DNA of 64,000 nt from Hanleya hanleyi (GCA_036873755.1 JAVTVY010018928.1:19664-83663); one strand, 5' to 3'. Shown: positions 45,101 to 57,720, counted from the stretch's first letter. Numbers and translations: made by a program. The notes: generated by a model not told the origin, from the sequence alone.

Positions 45101-48100
45101 GGAAGTTCACAAGTTCCATTCTGTGAAAACAATTTTTACACGAATGAAAGCCTAGAAAATTTGAATTTCTTGTTAATATGTAACAAGTGTGCCGTACATT
45201 CTTCTATTCTGCCTTAATTAAAATGCACAGGAGATAGCCAGCGATTTATGACATCATCTCAAGAAAACACCCCGTGGCAACCCCAGAATGGTATCCATAT
45301 TTTATTCATGCCCTAAAACCGAAAATAACATCTGAACATATAAAAGAGTATTAGAAAATATGAAACTCAACTCATATAGACCTAGTACTACGAAATCTAG
45401 CGAAAAAAGGAGACCAAATTATCTTCAGTACCGGTAGCTGAAAGATTTTAGGGTTTTCTTCTGCTCTTCTTCTCAGAGCCCAGGGCAGTTAAATAAACAA
45501 CCAGTTACAGTGAAAACGGCTCCACATTTACTCTAATTCTTCTTCAGTATTATAGTTGGACCATACATAGATCCATGAAAAGGTCTTTCTTTCACGTCGA
45601 CTACTATCAGAGTTGCTAATCTTTTCAGCATATGCTATATAGTATATCTTCCATATTGCATGTATGAACTGTACTGAATACTTGACGACTAATTTTGGTA
45701 CTTTTCTGGAAAATTATTACTATTATGCAGAAACTGAGGGGATATATCAATTCTAAACCAGCTATTTCTCATCCAGCAACCGTTATATTAACACAGTTCT
45801 TGCTGAAACGACCACGTCTTGAATGATATACATCCCAATGGCCTAATCTGAAACGATCTTTAGTCGCGGGTAAATACCATATTAGCGGCCCCACGTGATG
45901 AAAGGGATACAACTCTCAAATCCGTCAGTGATTTCAGGTTAGAATTAGAAAAGTTGTGGGCGCAAAGAATTATTGATGCCCAAATATACAAAAATTCTAG
46001 TTTATACAACACTTATAAACTTATGGCCCTTGCCCAGAATTGGTCAAGCAGACCTGAGCTCGGCCTACGGCCCAGTCATATCTACGTGACCACGTCTGGA
46101 CTCGCCCACGTCTGGACGCGAGTCCAGGTTTCAATGTATTGAGTCATCACAATTTTAACCCTATCTGGCCTGGGCCTTTTGAGACATGTCGTGGCCTGGG
46201 GGGTCGCGGGGGGGGGGGCGAAACGACCCGCCCTAGTTATTTTTCTTACCCCTTGAGCTAGGGGGCTGAAACTTGCCACACTATACCCTTTGGTCAATCT
46301 CTACGAGAAAATGTGAAATAATTCAAGGTGGCCGCTTTGATGATGTCACAGTGACGTCATTTTCAAAACGACATTTTTTGGTCGATTTTTCGATCTGATT
46401 TTCCGAAAAAAAATTTATGCAATTTCTCTGCAAAAACCAGCATGATAAATTGTGAAATAAAATAGTTTTTGCCCACTTTTGAAGAAATTAATTTTGAAGA
46501 AATATGACAAAAACATCACTTTTCTGGGACCCCACCTGGCCGCCATCCTGAATTTTTCCATGATCCTCTCCTCGGGAGGTCATGCAAATAGGCTCAAAAT
46601 GACCCAAATATGATCAACTATAAAGTCACGGAGGTTTAGCACTCTATTTTTTGTCGTTCCGGATATAGCGCAGAAAGTTTGGTAGGGGGCCATTTTGCCC
46701 CCCTCCCCCCCAGGCCAAGTAGGGTTAATAAATGTACAATATAAATGGGGGCTCTACGACAATGAAGACGATTAGAATTTCGACATGGGCAATATCTATC
46801 GCATGCCAAACGTGTGGGGTCGTGATTGTTTGGATTAGAGTAATTTTAAGACAATTCGAATATGCAATGAGTAGAGGATCATATGTAAATTTAAAATGGC
46901 GGGCATGTGGCACCCCAGAAAATTGTGTTTTCACTCTTTTCTGTCCGTTCATTTGCATTGTTTGTGGCCTAAAAGGACAAGAAAGTATTTAATACAGGCA
47001 AAACTAATTATTCTATATTACATCTAGAAGTTTTTAGAGAAACATTTTTTTAGGCCAGAAATAGGTCGAAAAATTGGTTTCCACAAAGATGATTTTGACG
47101 TCATCATGGGGCCATCCTTGATTTTTTTTTTCAGGAAGCGCTCGAATCAAAGATACAGTGTGGAAATTTCCATCACCCTAATCTTAGAGACAGGGAAAAT
47201 ATATTTTTAAAAGGGGGCACTTCCCGCCCCTTCCACAGGCTGCGATACACTCCAAATCGCCTAGGCCAGATAGGGTTAAGAACCATATATGAATCAAAGG
47301 TCCGAATGTCACACAATTTGTTACATAATCAGTAACTGATTTACATATAAATGACCACACGTTATCTCCACTCACCATTACTCGGTCTCATATCAAACCA
47401 GTGAGACTCAGCGCTGTAACAGAAATTGGTCAGCCTCCGTCCAAGTTCTACTGATGTCATATTTGTCGGACGAGCCACAGCATGTTCCAACTTTTGGATG
47501 GGCACCTGTCGCCCCTGCAAACACGAGTAATTCGCATCAAACGTACATGAACAATCTGATTCTTCGCTACAAATCGCGCGTTGTCTAAAGCACGGTGTAT
47601 ATGAATTGAAATAGATTATATTTGTATGGCCATGCATTAGATTGCATCATTGAAAAGGTTTGGAAATATAACACGAATGTGATGATAAAAAACCAACTGT
47701 ATCGTTGATCTGTCTTTGCGCCCTTGAACAGTCATTGGCTGGGTACAGACGTGATGGGACTAACGCCATCTAACAGAGTATGGTGATTAACATTTGATTT
47801 TTTATTATAAAAAAACAATGGCAATACTTAGATGAAATTAAAATAGGTAGTAATACCTAATTGAGGGTCTTGTCATTTGGAAAAATATAATTTGTAATCC
47901 TTAATATCGAAGTTTATTATCGAGAACAAATAATAACAATGTTGACGTGCATGAAATTTGGTTTATTTTAGCATCATGTGGGCTATATTTTGCTGTATTA
48001 ATCCTTCATAATGACGGCAAAAACAGTCAATCCGAGTATTTATAACAGAATATAGTTGACTGGTATGGCTTACGGCACCAAAGACGTTTCTTCAAATAAG

Positions 48101-50631
48101 GCTTATAAATTCACCATTTTCTCCTCGGTCCTCTTCTTTGCGGTGTTGAAATCCGGGGTTGTTATTTTCGACACATAGCAAGTATTGGCGCGGAAATCCC
48201 TGATGGCGAAGAGTCCCTGGAAAGTCCAAAGAATAATAATCATAAAACAGCAATATTTGCAAAAACATGCCTGTAGTACCCTAGGTATCAGTGATCCAGT
48301 CACAAAGTTAACAGTGCCGTAGGAGAGGGTAGGGCGGCAGGTACACATGGTACGAGACACAGGAAATTCTTATAACTTTATGGAGGCGGAAAAAGAAGTT
48401 GACCTGCAGCACTTGTCTAATTTAGGAATAAGGTGACTATCACACACAGTTCTCAACATAATATTGCTATCTTTGAAGACAGGCCACTGAACGTTCCCAC
48501 ACCATATCTTCGGATCATGCTCAACCAGAAAGTGTGACGTCCTCGTGTCGTCCTAACATAATTTTTAACGATTCTTTTTTTCGTGGTTACACTTTTGCGG
48601 GGTTTTTGTTGCCTGAAGTGCATAATAAACGATTTTTGTACAGTTTACCCATGATAAGTCTCAACGTTTCAGATCGCAATCTTTTTTGGCGTAGGGAAAA
48701 TAACAGTAAGAGAACACCCCTCCCCCCCTCCCCCCACTCCGCTCTCATCCCCAGCAGCCAGACCACATAGGATTTACAATCATCGAACGCTCGTAACACA
48801 TTAAATACAACTGGATTTGAAAGCGTTTCGCAACAGATACCCAACATTAGGTATTGATGTTGTCAAATCTAAGCCATCATCTATCGGCATGTTGACTTCT
48901 CGCTTACAGCTCATTTATTCTCTCCTCAAAATTTAATCTATATCGCGTCGTGTTGGTCAGTGAGAGAACAATACCTTATCAAAGTCATGGAGAGTGGAGT
49001 TATCTCCACCTATCATGTTGGCCTCTGCAGACACAAACAATCCAGTTCGAGACACCTCGTCAAAAAAAGCCGATATGTGTAGAACTTTCCCGTCTTTCAC
49101 AAGGGTCCAAGATATCCACTATAATGAAAACGACAATTCTTTTAATAAAAGTTATTCTCAAATAACCTTTGCTCAGGAATTATTCTGAGGTCATCTAAAT
49201 CTTACGGAGAGAAGATTATTCTTCAGAAAATATGTTCGTTATTCTTATTAGACAAATATACTTTTTCTTTTTCTCCGAGCGAGTTCATGGGACTTATGTC
49301 TATTGATACATTTGCAGAGACGAATTACCTCATTACCATCATCAGAGCGGTGTTTCTGACAACCTGATGTCCAATAAACCGCCGTAAACACTGTGGTGGC
49401 CAGACAGGCCGTCACTAAGAATGAGAGAACAGCAGACAGTATCACTGACCTGCGAGGGGTCCGCCTATTTCGTTTCTGTGAGAGATAGAAAACAATAATG
49501 AGAATTCTAGTTCCTTCCTTCGTATTTACTGATTCTACAGGTAAGTTTACATTTTGTGCCGAGAAAGTGGAATCCATTAAACACTTGCTTGTGGGTTGCC
49601 GATTTATATACGGACTGTGACAACAGCTGGCTATTTGGATGGATATCATTCTATGTACAATTTTCTGTATGCTGTTTTTGAAAAAAATCATGTTATAGAA
49701 AAGATATCCGGGAAAGATAAAGGCAAACAATTATATTTCATATCCATGTAGTGGGTGAGGATTTGCAGGCCAGGGGAAAGTGCTTTTCATGGTCAGATCG
49801 TTTAATCACTCGGTATCGTGTGGTCTCCAAGTCATTCATATCTATTTATTTTTTTTATCTGGGAAAGACTACACAAAAGTGCGAAAATCCTACAAATTTA
49901 GAGGAGCGTGAACAATTCTCAAGGGCATTCCTTCATTAATTTCTTTGTTTTTGTTACGATAGAAAACAGAGATACTGTCAAACCTAAAAAGACAGTCATT
50001 TGATTCTGATGTTTTGGCCCACGGTCATACAATATGATGGGTCATAAACTAGGTAAATAGGTAGTTTGTATGTAGCTTCTCGGTTCAATGATTATGCTCT
50101 CCAAGCTACATCCCCCTGGTACATCAATAGTAAACTTTGATCACAAGCTTCAGAATTATTAAACATGGGGTACAAAGAATTCCTTGTGGCTTCCTGTTTA
50201 AGTCAATATATTCGTTCATTTATTTCTCGTTATGGATTAGCAAGCTATATTTATGCGCTATTTTAAAGAAGAAATATGTGGCTTCATTGCACTCTACATT
50301 CGTTTATCTTTAAAGACAAATTCCTTCTATTTTCTCGTGAATGATGGAAACAAGTATAGTTCTTTATGGTCAAATGTGTTTTGTTTTGTACCTGTCGTAA
50401 CATATGTAATATGTAACATTCGCGGAGTTTGGAAGAGATCGATTCCCGTTTATAGATTTGAGGCTGATTACATCATTTAAGTTTCATCAATTCAAGTAAT
50501 GATTATTTGTGAAGAGTGTAGAGTAAATTAATGATCTAAGCTGAATTTTAATACTGAGGGCTTACCTTTTCTGATGCTGCCTGCCCACTTTGATCGGCCG
50601 ACAGTTTTCCAGTAGCCACTAACGCAGTCAT
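42151..50631 (-). CDS. BRICHOS-domain precursor gene, copy 2 (intact)
   Basis: Exons on the minus strand: 1 at 50631-50566, 2 at 49475-49329, 3 at 49118-48975, 4 at 48216-48115, 5 at 47514-47376, 6a at 42248-42151 (alternative 6b at 39564-39467). All borders are GT..AG and phases agree (0,0,0,0,1), giving about 231 residues. Order: short N-terminus with SADQSGQAASEK; basic KRNRRTPRR; one membrane segment at about 33-57 (SVILSAVLSFLV...), so a type II protein with the rest luminal or secreted; BRICHOS domain from about 75 to 190 with Asp116 or 118 (LHDFDK), Cys132 (ANTCYV) and Cys185 (TNFCYS); N-glycosylation sites Asn111 and Asn171; beta-prone tail after Arg208. BRICHOS domains chaperone a beta-prone client in the same precursor, often released by cleavage. 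If exon 5 is not spliced, translation would end at NGEWR (47362). The role of the tail is inferred. Confidence 0.8.
42689..43135 (-). mobile_element. TTAA-type MITE (duplicate of 29885-30331)
   Basis: Same element in copy 2 of duplicon B. Confidence 0.75.
43244..44304 (+). mobile_element. Reverse-transcriptase element fragment (duplicate of 30440-31500)
   Basis: The same three frames (GIPMGTNCAP..., YLDLYLYKN..., GPAYGVYIS...) with the same two frameshifts, so the element was already broken before duplication. Confidence 0.75.
46155..46728 (-). mobile_element. TTAA-type MITE (duplicate of 33350-33922)
   Basis: TTAA at 46155-46158 and 46725-46728; one base longer in the G run. Confidence 0.85.
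46866..47279 (+). mobile_element. TTAA-type MITE (duplicate of 34060-34474)
   Basis: Right end GCCAGATAGGG-TTAA at 47276-47279. Confidence 0.75.
48115..48216 (-). CDS. Exon 4 of BRICHOS gene copy 2 (intact core exon)
   Basis: Acceptor CTTTCCAG, 34 codons reading GLFAIRDFRANTCYVSKITT then PDFNTAKKRTEEKM, donor GTGAAT. This is the most recognisable BRICHOS piece: an aromatic/Asp strand followed by the first conserved Cys. Copy 1 lacks its 5' end (see 35310-35390). Confidence 0.85.
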
Positions 50632-50870
50632 AATGAGTATTTTCACTGGACCCTAACGCGAGGAATAATGTAAGTCCTCCTAATTGTTGTCTTTATGAGT
50701 TCCACTCTATGATTTATTTGACTGACAGAAGAAAGCTGATATTCTGATTGGCTGTCAGGTTGTCACGTGATATCTTACAACTGGCTGAAAAACCTTGGCA
50801 CTGAACAACGCTATGATGTGGTTATACATGTATGCGGAAGTCGCAACAAAGATATGCCTATCCTGCATCA

Positions 50871-51453
50871 TTAACCCTACGCCAGGGCAGGTGAATTTCA
50901 AGTTGTTTTCGTAGAGAATGATACCATACCAGTTACGCTTTTGGTTGGTCAGTTCGAATGAACGGTATAGAAAGATATTAACTCTGCCAAGCAGAGAGGA
51001 GAGTTGGGAGGGAGAGGGGGGCATTATGTCCACCCAACAAAATTGCTATCCTTTCTCCGGGATGAAAAAACATTGAGTGTTGACTTTCCGCGATGCGCTG
51101 TTTTCGTCATTTTACTTCAAACTTACTGCTTTTCTTCGTGCCAAATCCATTGTGTTTAACATCAGATTATTATTTACTACTTCATCATGCAGTCCTTTCG
51201 AAGAATTACACAAGTGAAGAATCCGAGAAATCTGAACGAAAACTAGATCAAAAATGCATTTTTTTAACTACGACGACGTCATGCATGATAGGGCCATTTT
51301 GAATTTTTTACATTTCCTATGAAAGCTTGACCCAATGATACAGTGTGGTAAGTTTCAGCACCCTAGCTGAAGGAATAAGAAAAATAATTTAGCGGAGGCG
51401 GATATGGCCCGTCCCTAGTCCTCGACTGGTCCCCAAAAACCAACATAAGTTAA
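50871..51453 (+). mobile_element. TTAA-type MITE (duplicate of 37978-38560)
   Basis: Same ends and internal insertion as copy 1. Confidence 0.65.
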
Positions 51454-51470
51454 ACATAAGTTAACCGTCA

Positions 51471-51590
51471 TTGGGAATTGAATGGATGACCCTTCTAATC
51501 CGTGTGAGCCATATTATTCCTGTGAACCCTGTGAAAGTCACTGATTTCTTTGTGACAACTGTACAGACAGCAAAAGAGGACAATGAATAA
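51471..51590 (+). CDS. Conserved exon-like fragment, function unknown (copy 2)
   Basis: Duplicate of 38578-38697, same peptide with the GIEWMT and DFFVTTVQT blocks and the same stop. Confidence 0.45.
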   Translation: MGIEWMTLLIRVSHIIPVNPVKVTDFFVTTVQTAKEDNE

Positions 51591-51869
51591 TGTCAAAATC
51601 AAGAAATCAATTCAACTTTTTAGAGCTCTCTGTTATCTACAATATTCGAAAACTGATCTCACTAAAATCGTGGCGCATATATGTGCCACATTCAAAAGAA
51701 ATGCACTGAGATGTTGGAAGTTTAAGTGTTTAAGGAAATTAATAATGAAAAGTTGGAGGCAAGAAGAACGAGATAGATGTTTATTCCTGCTGACGTTCAT
51801 CGAACAGAAAATAATATCATGGTCTTACTCACTCTTGCCTCCTCGCTCTGTCTTCTTATATCAGTGGTA

Positions 51870-52500
51870 TTGCAATCCGACAGGGTTTAGTTTCAAACAT
51901 AGCCGATATTTTCGCACGGAAGTATCGCCATATTTGATTTACCATGATTCCATAAATTGAGCCTCTCTCAAGACAGAAAAAGCCAGCAAGTAGTGGAACC
52001 TAACAAAACATATTACCTCTGCTCGATACGTAGGAAGGGTCTATGCTCTGGAGGAAGTGATTTTTGGGACTCACCGAGTTACAGGTCAACTAAGCGTCTT
52101 CGCGGTCTCTAAAATTGGGTAGACCAATCGAGGACAATAATTACGTGGCATACTCTACCCTCGTGCTACATCAGCTATTGTTTGGTCAGATCTGACATTC
52201 ATTAGCCAGCTATTGTCCATTGTGATTTCTGAAACTTTGACATTGTAATACGCTTTCCCTAAACCCTTAGTAGTTGGGATCTGAGAACGTTTACTTCAAC
52301 GGTTGATTCGGTCATCAATGTTTAATGATTTTGGAAAGACAGCATTTTTTTCTGTATTGATTATGTAATCACTTACTATAATCTGTAAAATTTTATTAGC
52401 AGTTACTTGTAAAACAATAGCTCTAAATGATTTTCTTCTTGGCGTCGCATATACCAAACTAAAACCCACAACAGTGATATTTATAAAATAAATTGACACC
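51870..52500 (-). pseudogene. BRICHOS gene relic, heavily decayed
   Basis: Parallel to 21755-22365. Around 51950-51880 the minus strand is a broken exon 4 (GGAATCATGG..., ATACTTCCGTGCGAAAAT, GGCTATGTTTGAAAC) with indels and a stop. At 52010-52101 the exon-like segment with conserved acceptor and GAGCAGAG-GTAATA donor carries an in-frame TAA and an 8-base length change. At about 52400-52470 the frame VYATPRRKSFRAIVLQ resembles the exon-2-like piece at 22.3 kb. Clearly non-functional if the parentage is right. Confidence 0.4.
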
Positions 52501-53576
52501 CTTTGCAGAACTTTTACTTTCCTCCGTACACCAGTCCATAATAGATATTCATGTACCGGGATTCGACTGCATGGGGTGATAATAGGTCATTATGTATTGG
52601 TGTCAGATAAGACAATCGGGAATTGTATCTCTGCGTGTCTGGATGCACTTATTTAAGTGCATATAGTTAGGAGTCTCCATGGAGGCACTGATATATTCAA
52701 AACTAATATTCTCTTCCGAATTATGACTTTTTCCCATGTTTTACAAAATGAAACTCGTTGATGCGTTACCCTGTTGACAAACCAAACAGTGCCCCGGGGG
52801 TATATTTTGTACTTTGTAGACCACTTTGTATCAGGTTCAGTGCGTCAAACAAATGGGCCATGAATAGGTAGGCTGTTTCATACTCTCATCTGATGCGTTC
52901 CAACGGACCGGTTAATTTGTTTATTAAATCTAATCAAGAAAGTCGGTACATCTTAATTAGTCGTGTTCTGCGCACTAATTTAACACTTGACTTTTCATAT
53001 TTTTGTTTAAGTGTGTTTAGCAAGCTGAAATGTATAGAATAATATCGGTCATTATTTGTCATAACATAACACGTTTCTTTAAAAAATTGTCTCCATATAA
53101 AACTCCATAATAGACTCAATTTCATAAGGTGATCTCACAGTGTATTTGTGTTCTGTCGAACAAAGATCAATAGGGCCGTCTGTATACGGTGCTATTAACA
53201 TTCGGTAATTCGACTGGGCATGTGATAAGTCGACACACTCACAGTCTGTGATTAATATATACGGATTTATGACCAATTTTCAGCGAGAAGACCAACACAT
53301 TATGACGTCACCGACGACACCCTATGCAAATGGGCCCTGGTACATTAAAGAACTATTATCAAGTTTTATATTGAGAGAAGTAAATAGTGTGATATATTAC
53401 CATTATCGCAGAGTAATAGTAATAAAATATATTTCGCTTTGTTAAACATGCTGCAAACAAGAACACATATACGGTATCAACGTAGACAAATAGTGGACAG
53501 ATTTTAATACCCTCTTATCAGCTCTTACTTCATTATATTCAAGAGAGCTCTAAAATGTTTAATTGATTCCTTGATT
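52500..53576. other. Intergenic, related to 22370-23300
   Basis: Shares diverged stretches with 22.4-23.3 kb (for example GATATTCATGTACCGGGA and CTCGTTGATGCGTTAC). No exon found. Confidence 0.4.
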
Positions 53577-53719
53577 TTAACATTTGTCATTGTACTTTTT
53601 TTCTGTCTGTACAATTGTAACAAAAAAATCATTGAGAGGATTCACAGGAATAATATGGCTCACACGTATATGAGTCATCCATTCAATTCCCACTGACACA
53701 GATTTTTTTCTCTGAAGAA
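53577..53719 (-). CDS. Conserved exon-like fragment, diverged third copy
   Basis: Minus-strand frame RKKSVSVGIEWMTHIRVSH then IIPVNPLNDFFVTIVQT and a stop at 53577. It follows a CTTCAG that could be an acceptor and starts with three basic residues. Paralogous to 38578-38697, with 3n length differences. A MITE piece lies upstream in the same orientation as at the other locus, so the whole block may have been copied together. Confidence 0.45.
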
Positions 53720-53814
53720 TTAAAAGACTGCCTTGGGCATATGATTGGGTGTTAACACATCTGGTAAAGCCAAAAGTATAATTTTCATTCATTTGTTTCG
53801 TTCGTTAAAAATAA

Positions 53815-53992
53815 TGTGGCTTTTCTAGTGCCACGCATGGCCGCCATTTTGAATTTACCCATGATCCTCTTCTCGGGCGATTTGGTAAATAGGTTCAGAA
53901 TGACCCCAATATTATTCCGGAGATAGAGCGGAGTTTGGTGGCGGGTGGGATGGGGGGGGGGATCGTGATATCCCAAAACTCGGTAGAATTAA
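53815..53992 (-). mobile_element. TTAA-type MITE, partial
   Basis: CATGGCCGCCATTTTGAATTT, TCCTCTTCTCGGGCGATTTGG, TATTCCGGAGATAGAGCG and the end GGTAGAATTAA (TTAA 53989-53992). Confidence 0.65.
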
Positions 53993-54329
53993 CTGGATTT
54001 ACAGGACAATAAAGGGGGACAGGCTGAATTGCGCAGAATTTCCGTGGCACCACAAGCCAAGATTAACACAATCAAATACTGATGTAGGCTTGTTAACTCG
54101 CCGAACTCAACTCTTGTGAAACAGGCTCATCAGCATTGTCTCCAGTTGTCCGAACCTGGGAGTTCTACATTCTCTAACAAAATCAAGTAAATCTTACCTG
54201 TCTACAGGTTTTATCAATTGTGGTTACAACAAACCTTCTTGGATGTAGGTAACTTTCATCGTACATTTTCCAGACGTGTTATCGATGCGTTCACATAGGA
54301 CTGGCGAAAACTGAATATTGTATGAAATC

Positions 54330-54740
54330 CTAGCTTAGAAATTGAATCAGGTCGTCATCACAACCCATAATTCCAAGAGCAATGCGTACTTGCCAGTACT
54401 GCGTGAGCTCTGTTGGTGATGAATTTCATTTTGTAATGTGTTACTCTAATAAAGAGGATTTGAGACGTCCACTTTTTACTGATTTAAAAAACGATATTCA
54501 AAATTATCCTGCTCGCTAAATATTTTCTAAATTCCTTCGTGAAACTGTATATATTTTGTACACAAGTTTTAACAGAAAACTTCCTTCAATATAGGAGTCG
54601 TTCCGGTGTATAGTCAGTGGATTTTAATCTTCTCTAATCACATGTCTTTTACCTTGTATATAGTTGTATCTGTTTATGTCCCGTTATGGTGCCTTAACCA
54701 GTGGATATTGTGTTCATGCCTAATAAAGAATTTGAATTTG
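54330..54740 (+). mobile_element. LINE 3' end with zinc-knuckle-like C-terminus
   Basis: The frame around 54384-54540 reads MRTCQYCVSSVGDEFHFVMC then KEDLRRPLF, the Cys/His motif that ends many Jockey/CR1-type LINE proteins; an in-frame TAA interrupts it near 54520. It ends with AATAAAGAATTTGAATTTG at 54722-54740, a typical LINE 3' tail. A different family from the element at 1-669. Confidence 0.65.
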
Positions 54741-55292
54741 TTAACTTGACCCATTAGCCCGGCTTCACTTGGTGAACTCGCCATAATTCATATGTACAAG
54801 AGTTTTGAACCATAGATTTGTACAGAAATCTAAAATATTTCTGCAACCAATTGAAATATTTACAGAAGGGGAACACAATTTTACACAAATTTGTAGCCCT
54901 TTCTGAAAACTGACTGAGTATATTATGGGATAATATTATATACATGTATTTCAGGGAAATGAAATGGACATCTCGAGATAGAAATCTTTAGTCGAGGAGG
55001 CGCGAATCGACGTCATTTGTCACATGATATCGCGCCAATGTAATAGGCACCGGGCAGCTCTTTAGCATTGACAATACCGCAAACACAAGAAAATATATGT
55101 AGCTACTTTCAAAATGCTTCAAAGTTGAAGACTTTATCATCCCGAATTTAGATAGGCATATGCGAAGCCACGAATTCACTGGCAAACACATAATTCATTA
55201 TTTTCCAACAGATATCTTGATAAGGCTATTACATCATCGCTCTGAAATATTTGTCCCCAATACCGCTCAAGCCGGTGCTAGGGGCCGTGTGG
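54741..55292. other. Flank before the second duplicon A junction
   Basis: No gene. Bases 55271-55292 (GGTGCTAGGGGCCGTGTGG) match, in reverse complement, part of the RT-element tail at about 3808-3830, so the junction sits in a repeat. Confidence 0.6.
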
Positions 55293-55830
55293 TCTTGTCA
55301 TTCAAGATGTGCACATGAAAAGCTGCCAAAAAAGCTTTCTGGGATACAAATCATCACAGGGATCACATCTGGTTCTTTAGAAATATGCAGTCGGTATATT
55401 TGTTCATGTGGGCATATGACTTACGCATACGCCGGCATCGTTTTCCACCGCCGTGTTAATGTTGTATTCTAACATGCTCCACGTTATAGCCGTGCGCTGA
55501 TTGGTCCAGATCTCGAAACATATAGAGATTATCACACGATAATCTTCATTTGTTTGTTGTGATCTGTTTCATTCACGTGCCGAACTGGTGACGTCTCATT
55601 CTTGTGACGCAGTGCTACAAAACTGGACGACGATTGGTTCATTCACTGCGCAGTGGGCGGAGTTCACACAGCTGGAGCTCGTGAACGGAGAGCACGCGCG
55701 AGCATGGACTGCAAACCAGTCACGAAAATCTTGTATCAAAACGGGATAAATTTGCAGAAGATTTGCCATTCCGCTTATGAAATGAGGAAATAGTTATCAT
55801 TGTGCATGTTAGAATGGAGTTAATGACCTT

Positions 55831-55973
55831 CTTAGTGAATATTATCGTGTAATAATTTTCGATGTTTAGTTTTAGACCTTATCAAAAAACCTCGCGGCTA
55901 CGCCGCTCGGTTTTTTTGATTGACGGTCTAAAACTAAACATCGAAAAATTATTACACGATAATATTCACTAAG
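55831..55973. repeat. Foldback palindrome (duplicate of 2667-2809)
   Basis: Same two arms and GC-rich central hairpin. Confidence 0.85.
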
Positions 55974-56868
55974 GCGGTCGTTAACTCCTAATTTTATTCG
56001 TTGGCAGAAAGCAAGAATACAATATGGAAGCTTTACCAATGTAAACGAATGGCTTGTTGCCTAACATCTGTGTTAAGTCGTGTGAGTAATGACGTCATCT
56101 TGCTCCTCCTATGCTCCAGACATCGGGGAGGTTCCCTTGACCGTAGTTCCATCGATATCACACTGGAGTAATTGCGTACCACTTGGAACTGTAGCAAGAG
56201 CAATAAAACATTTCTCCGCGTAGTTACTGACAAAAGTCGTTTTCGAAATCAATGATGAGGTGCGTGAAATAATATGTATTTAAGGACACTCACAACATAG
56301 TTGACCTATCTCTGATTGAAGGCCAATATTTTGCGTATTTATTCCGATTTTATAATTCCAGGGGCACTGGCCATCGTAATGATCTTCCGGGAATTTGAAT
56401 CTGAAGTTGCGTCACCTTTGGGATATTTGTCCTCAATTACTGGACATATTTATGCGATATGTTGTTTTTCACAAAACTTTATCAGAATATCCCCTGTAAA
56501 ATGTATTTTATTTACACCCGCCCTAAACAATAAAAACATCTTTAAAATTGTCATCAAGATGTTTTGATAACATCTCTGGCGTTTGTAGTTGTTTCATTTG
56601 TGTAGTTTTTATAGTAAAATATTTCGCTTTAGGAGTTTTCGCAAATCGCCATTTTTTATCCATGTGTAGATTCGGATAAGCTTTATTCAATTACTTGGCC
56701 TGGAAGGATGCAGAACATTTTCTAACGCACGTCTAGCCGAAGCTCTCGGTATATTACTGTATGCATTAGCATAATCGGAGAGAATTGCAACACATACAGG
56801 AGAAATGGGAAGAGGTACCGACATACTGACAGAGCCACATGACTTCACAGTATTGTGCTCTGGTTAAC

Positions 56869-57720
56869 CTATTCTAAAGCACATACCAAGAATCTCACGA
56901 TTCCAGATATATGTTGTATCTCGGGTACGCTTTTATTGTACCTGTCCATGTGGCCACTTGAATGACATGGCCACACGGCCCCTAGCACCGGCATAAGCGT
57001 TATTAGATACAAATCTAGAGAGCTATGATGGAAATGCTTTGACAACTTGTATATTGGTAATTGTAAAGCTTTGTTGCTGTGACAAATCGTACACTGGGGA
57101 ATGGTGAGTTGTATCGTCCACAGAAAACCTATCATCTGTAAATTATAAATGTATTTTTGTCGCCAAAATCTCATTATACTTTAGTAAATAATAATTACAA
57201 GCACCTAGTCCGTCATTCATAATTCAGCCGTCGTTGGCTAGTTTCCTGCAAGAGAGAAGCGGTCAACAGTTTCCAATAATGCCGACAAGGTATCATGATG
57301 TTCCAAAATGATAAAATCTGTATCGGGGATCAGTATCCTTAATCCATAATAATCGTTGTAAAGTCGTCATCTAGAGATTGATGTATCTCAGTCACTTTCT
57401 GGTTGTGACTGTTTATATGAAAACCATGAGGATATTGACGTACATGGGTTCATACGGCCCGAAACGTAACGCCATAGATCTTGCACGCTATGCTCGTATT
57501 TTGCTATCAACTTGCGATATGTATCGCCAAATTTGAGAAACTTTGAGTGGAGGCGCTTGTTGGAATAGCCCTGTTTTATAAGTTCATGCAGCAATGTTTT
57601 GTGACGTTGGTTAAAATCGCCACATTTTACACAGGATCTAGCAAATGCTACTAGGCGAGATATGTATACGCCATATGCAGGTCCCACTGGAATATTACTA
57701 GCCAGAAAGGGATAGTTTAC
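56869..57720 (-). mobile_element. RT-element 3' part (duplicate of 3705-4556)
   Basis: Same minus-strand frame GPAYGVYISRLV at 57687-57388 and the same tail. Confidence 0.65.

Larger units (their letters stand above)
38725..51618. repeat. Tandem duplicon B, copy 2 (about 12.9 kb)
   Basis: Direct head-to-tail repeat of 25942-38724, joined without spacer at 38724/38725. All elements of copy 1 recur in order, at offsets 12783 (left) to 12893 (right). It ends at CAATTCAACTT; the sequence from 51619 is unrelated to the start of the unit. Confidence 0.95.

Noticed and set aside
51583..51960. 125-codon plus-strand frame across the right edge of duplicon B
   Set aside because: It spans a duplication breakpoint and overlaps a decayed BRICHOS exon on the other strand; no motif.
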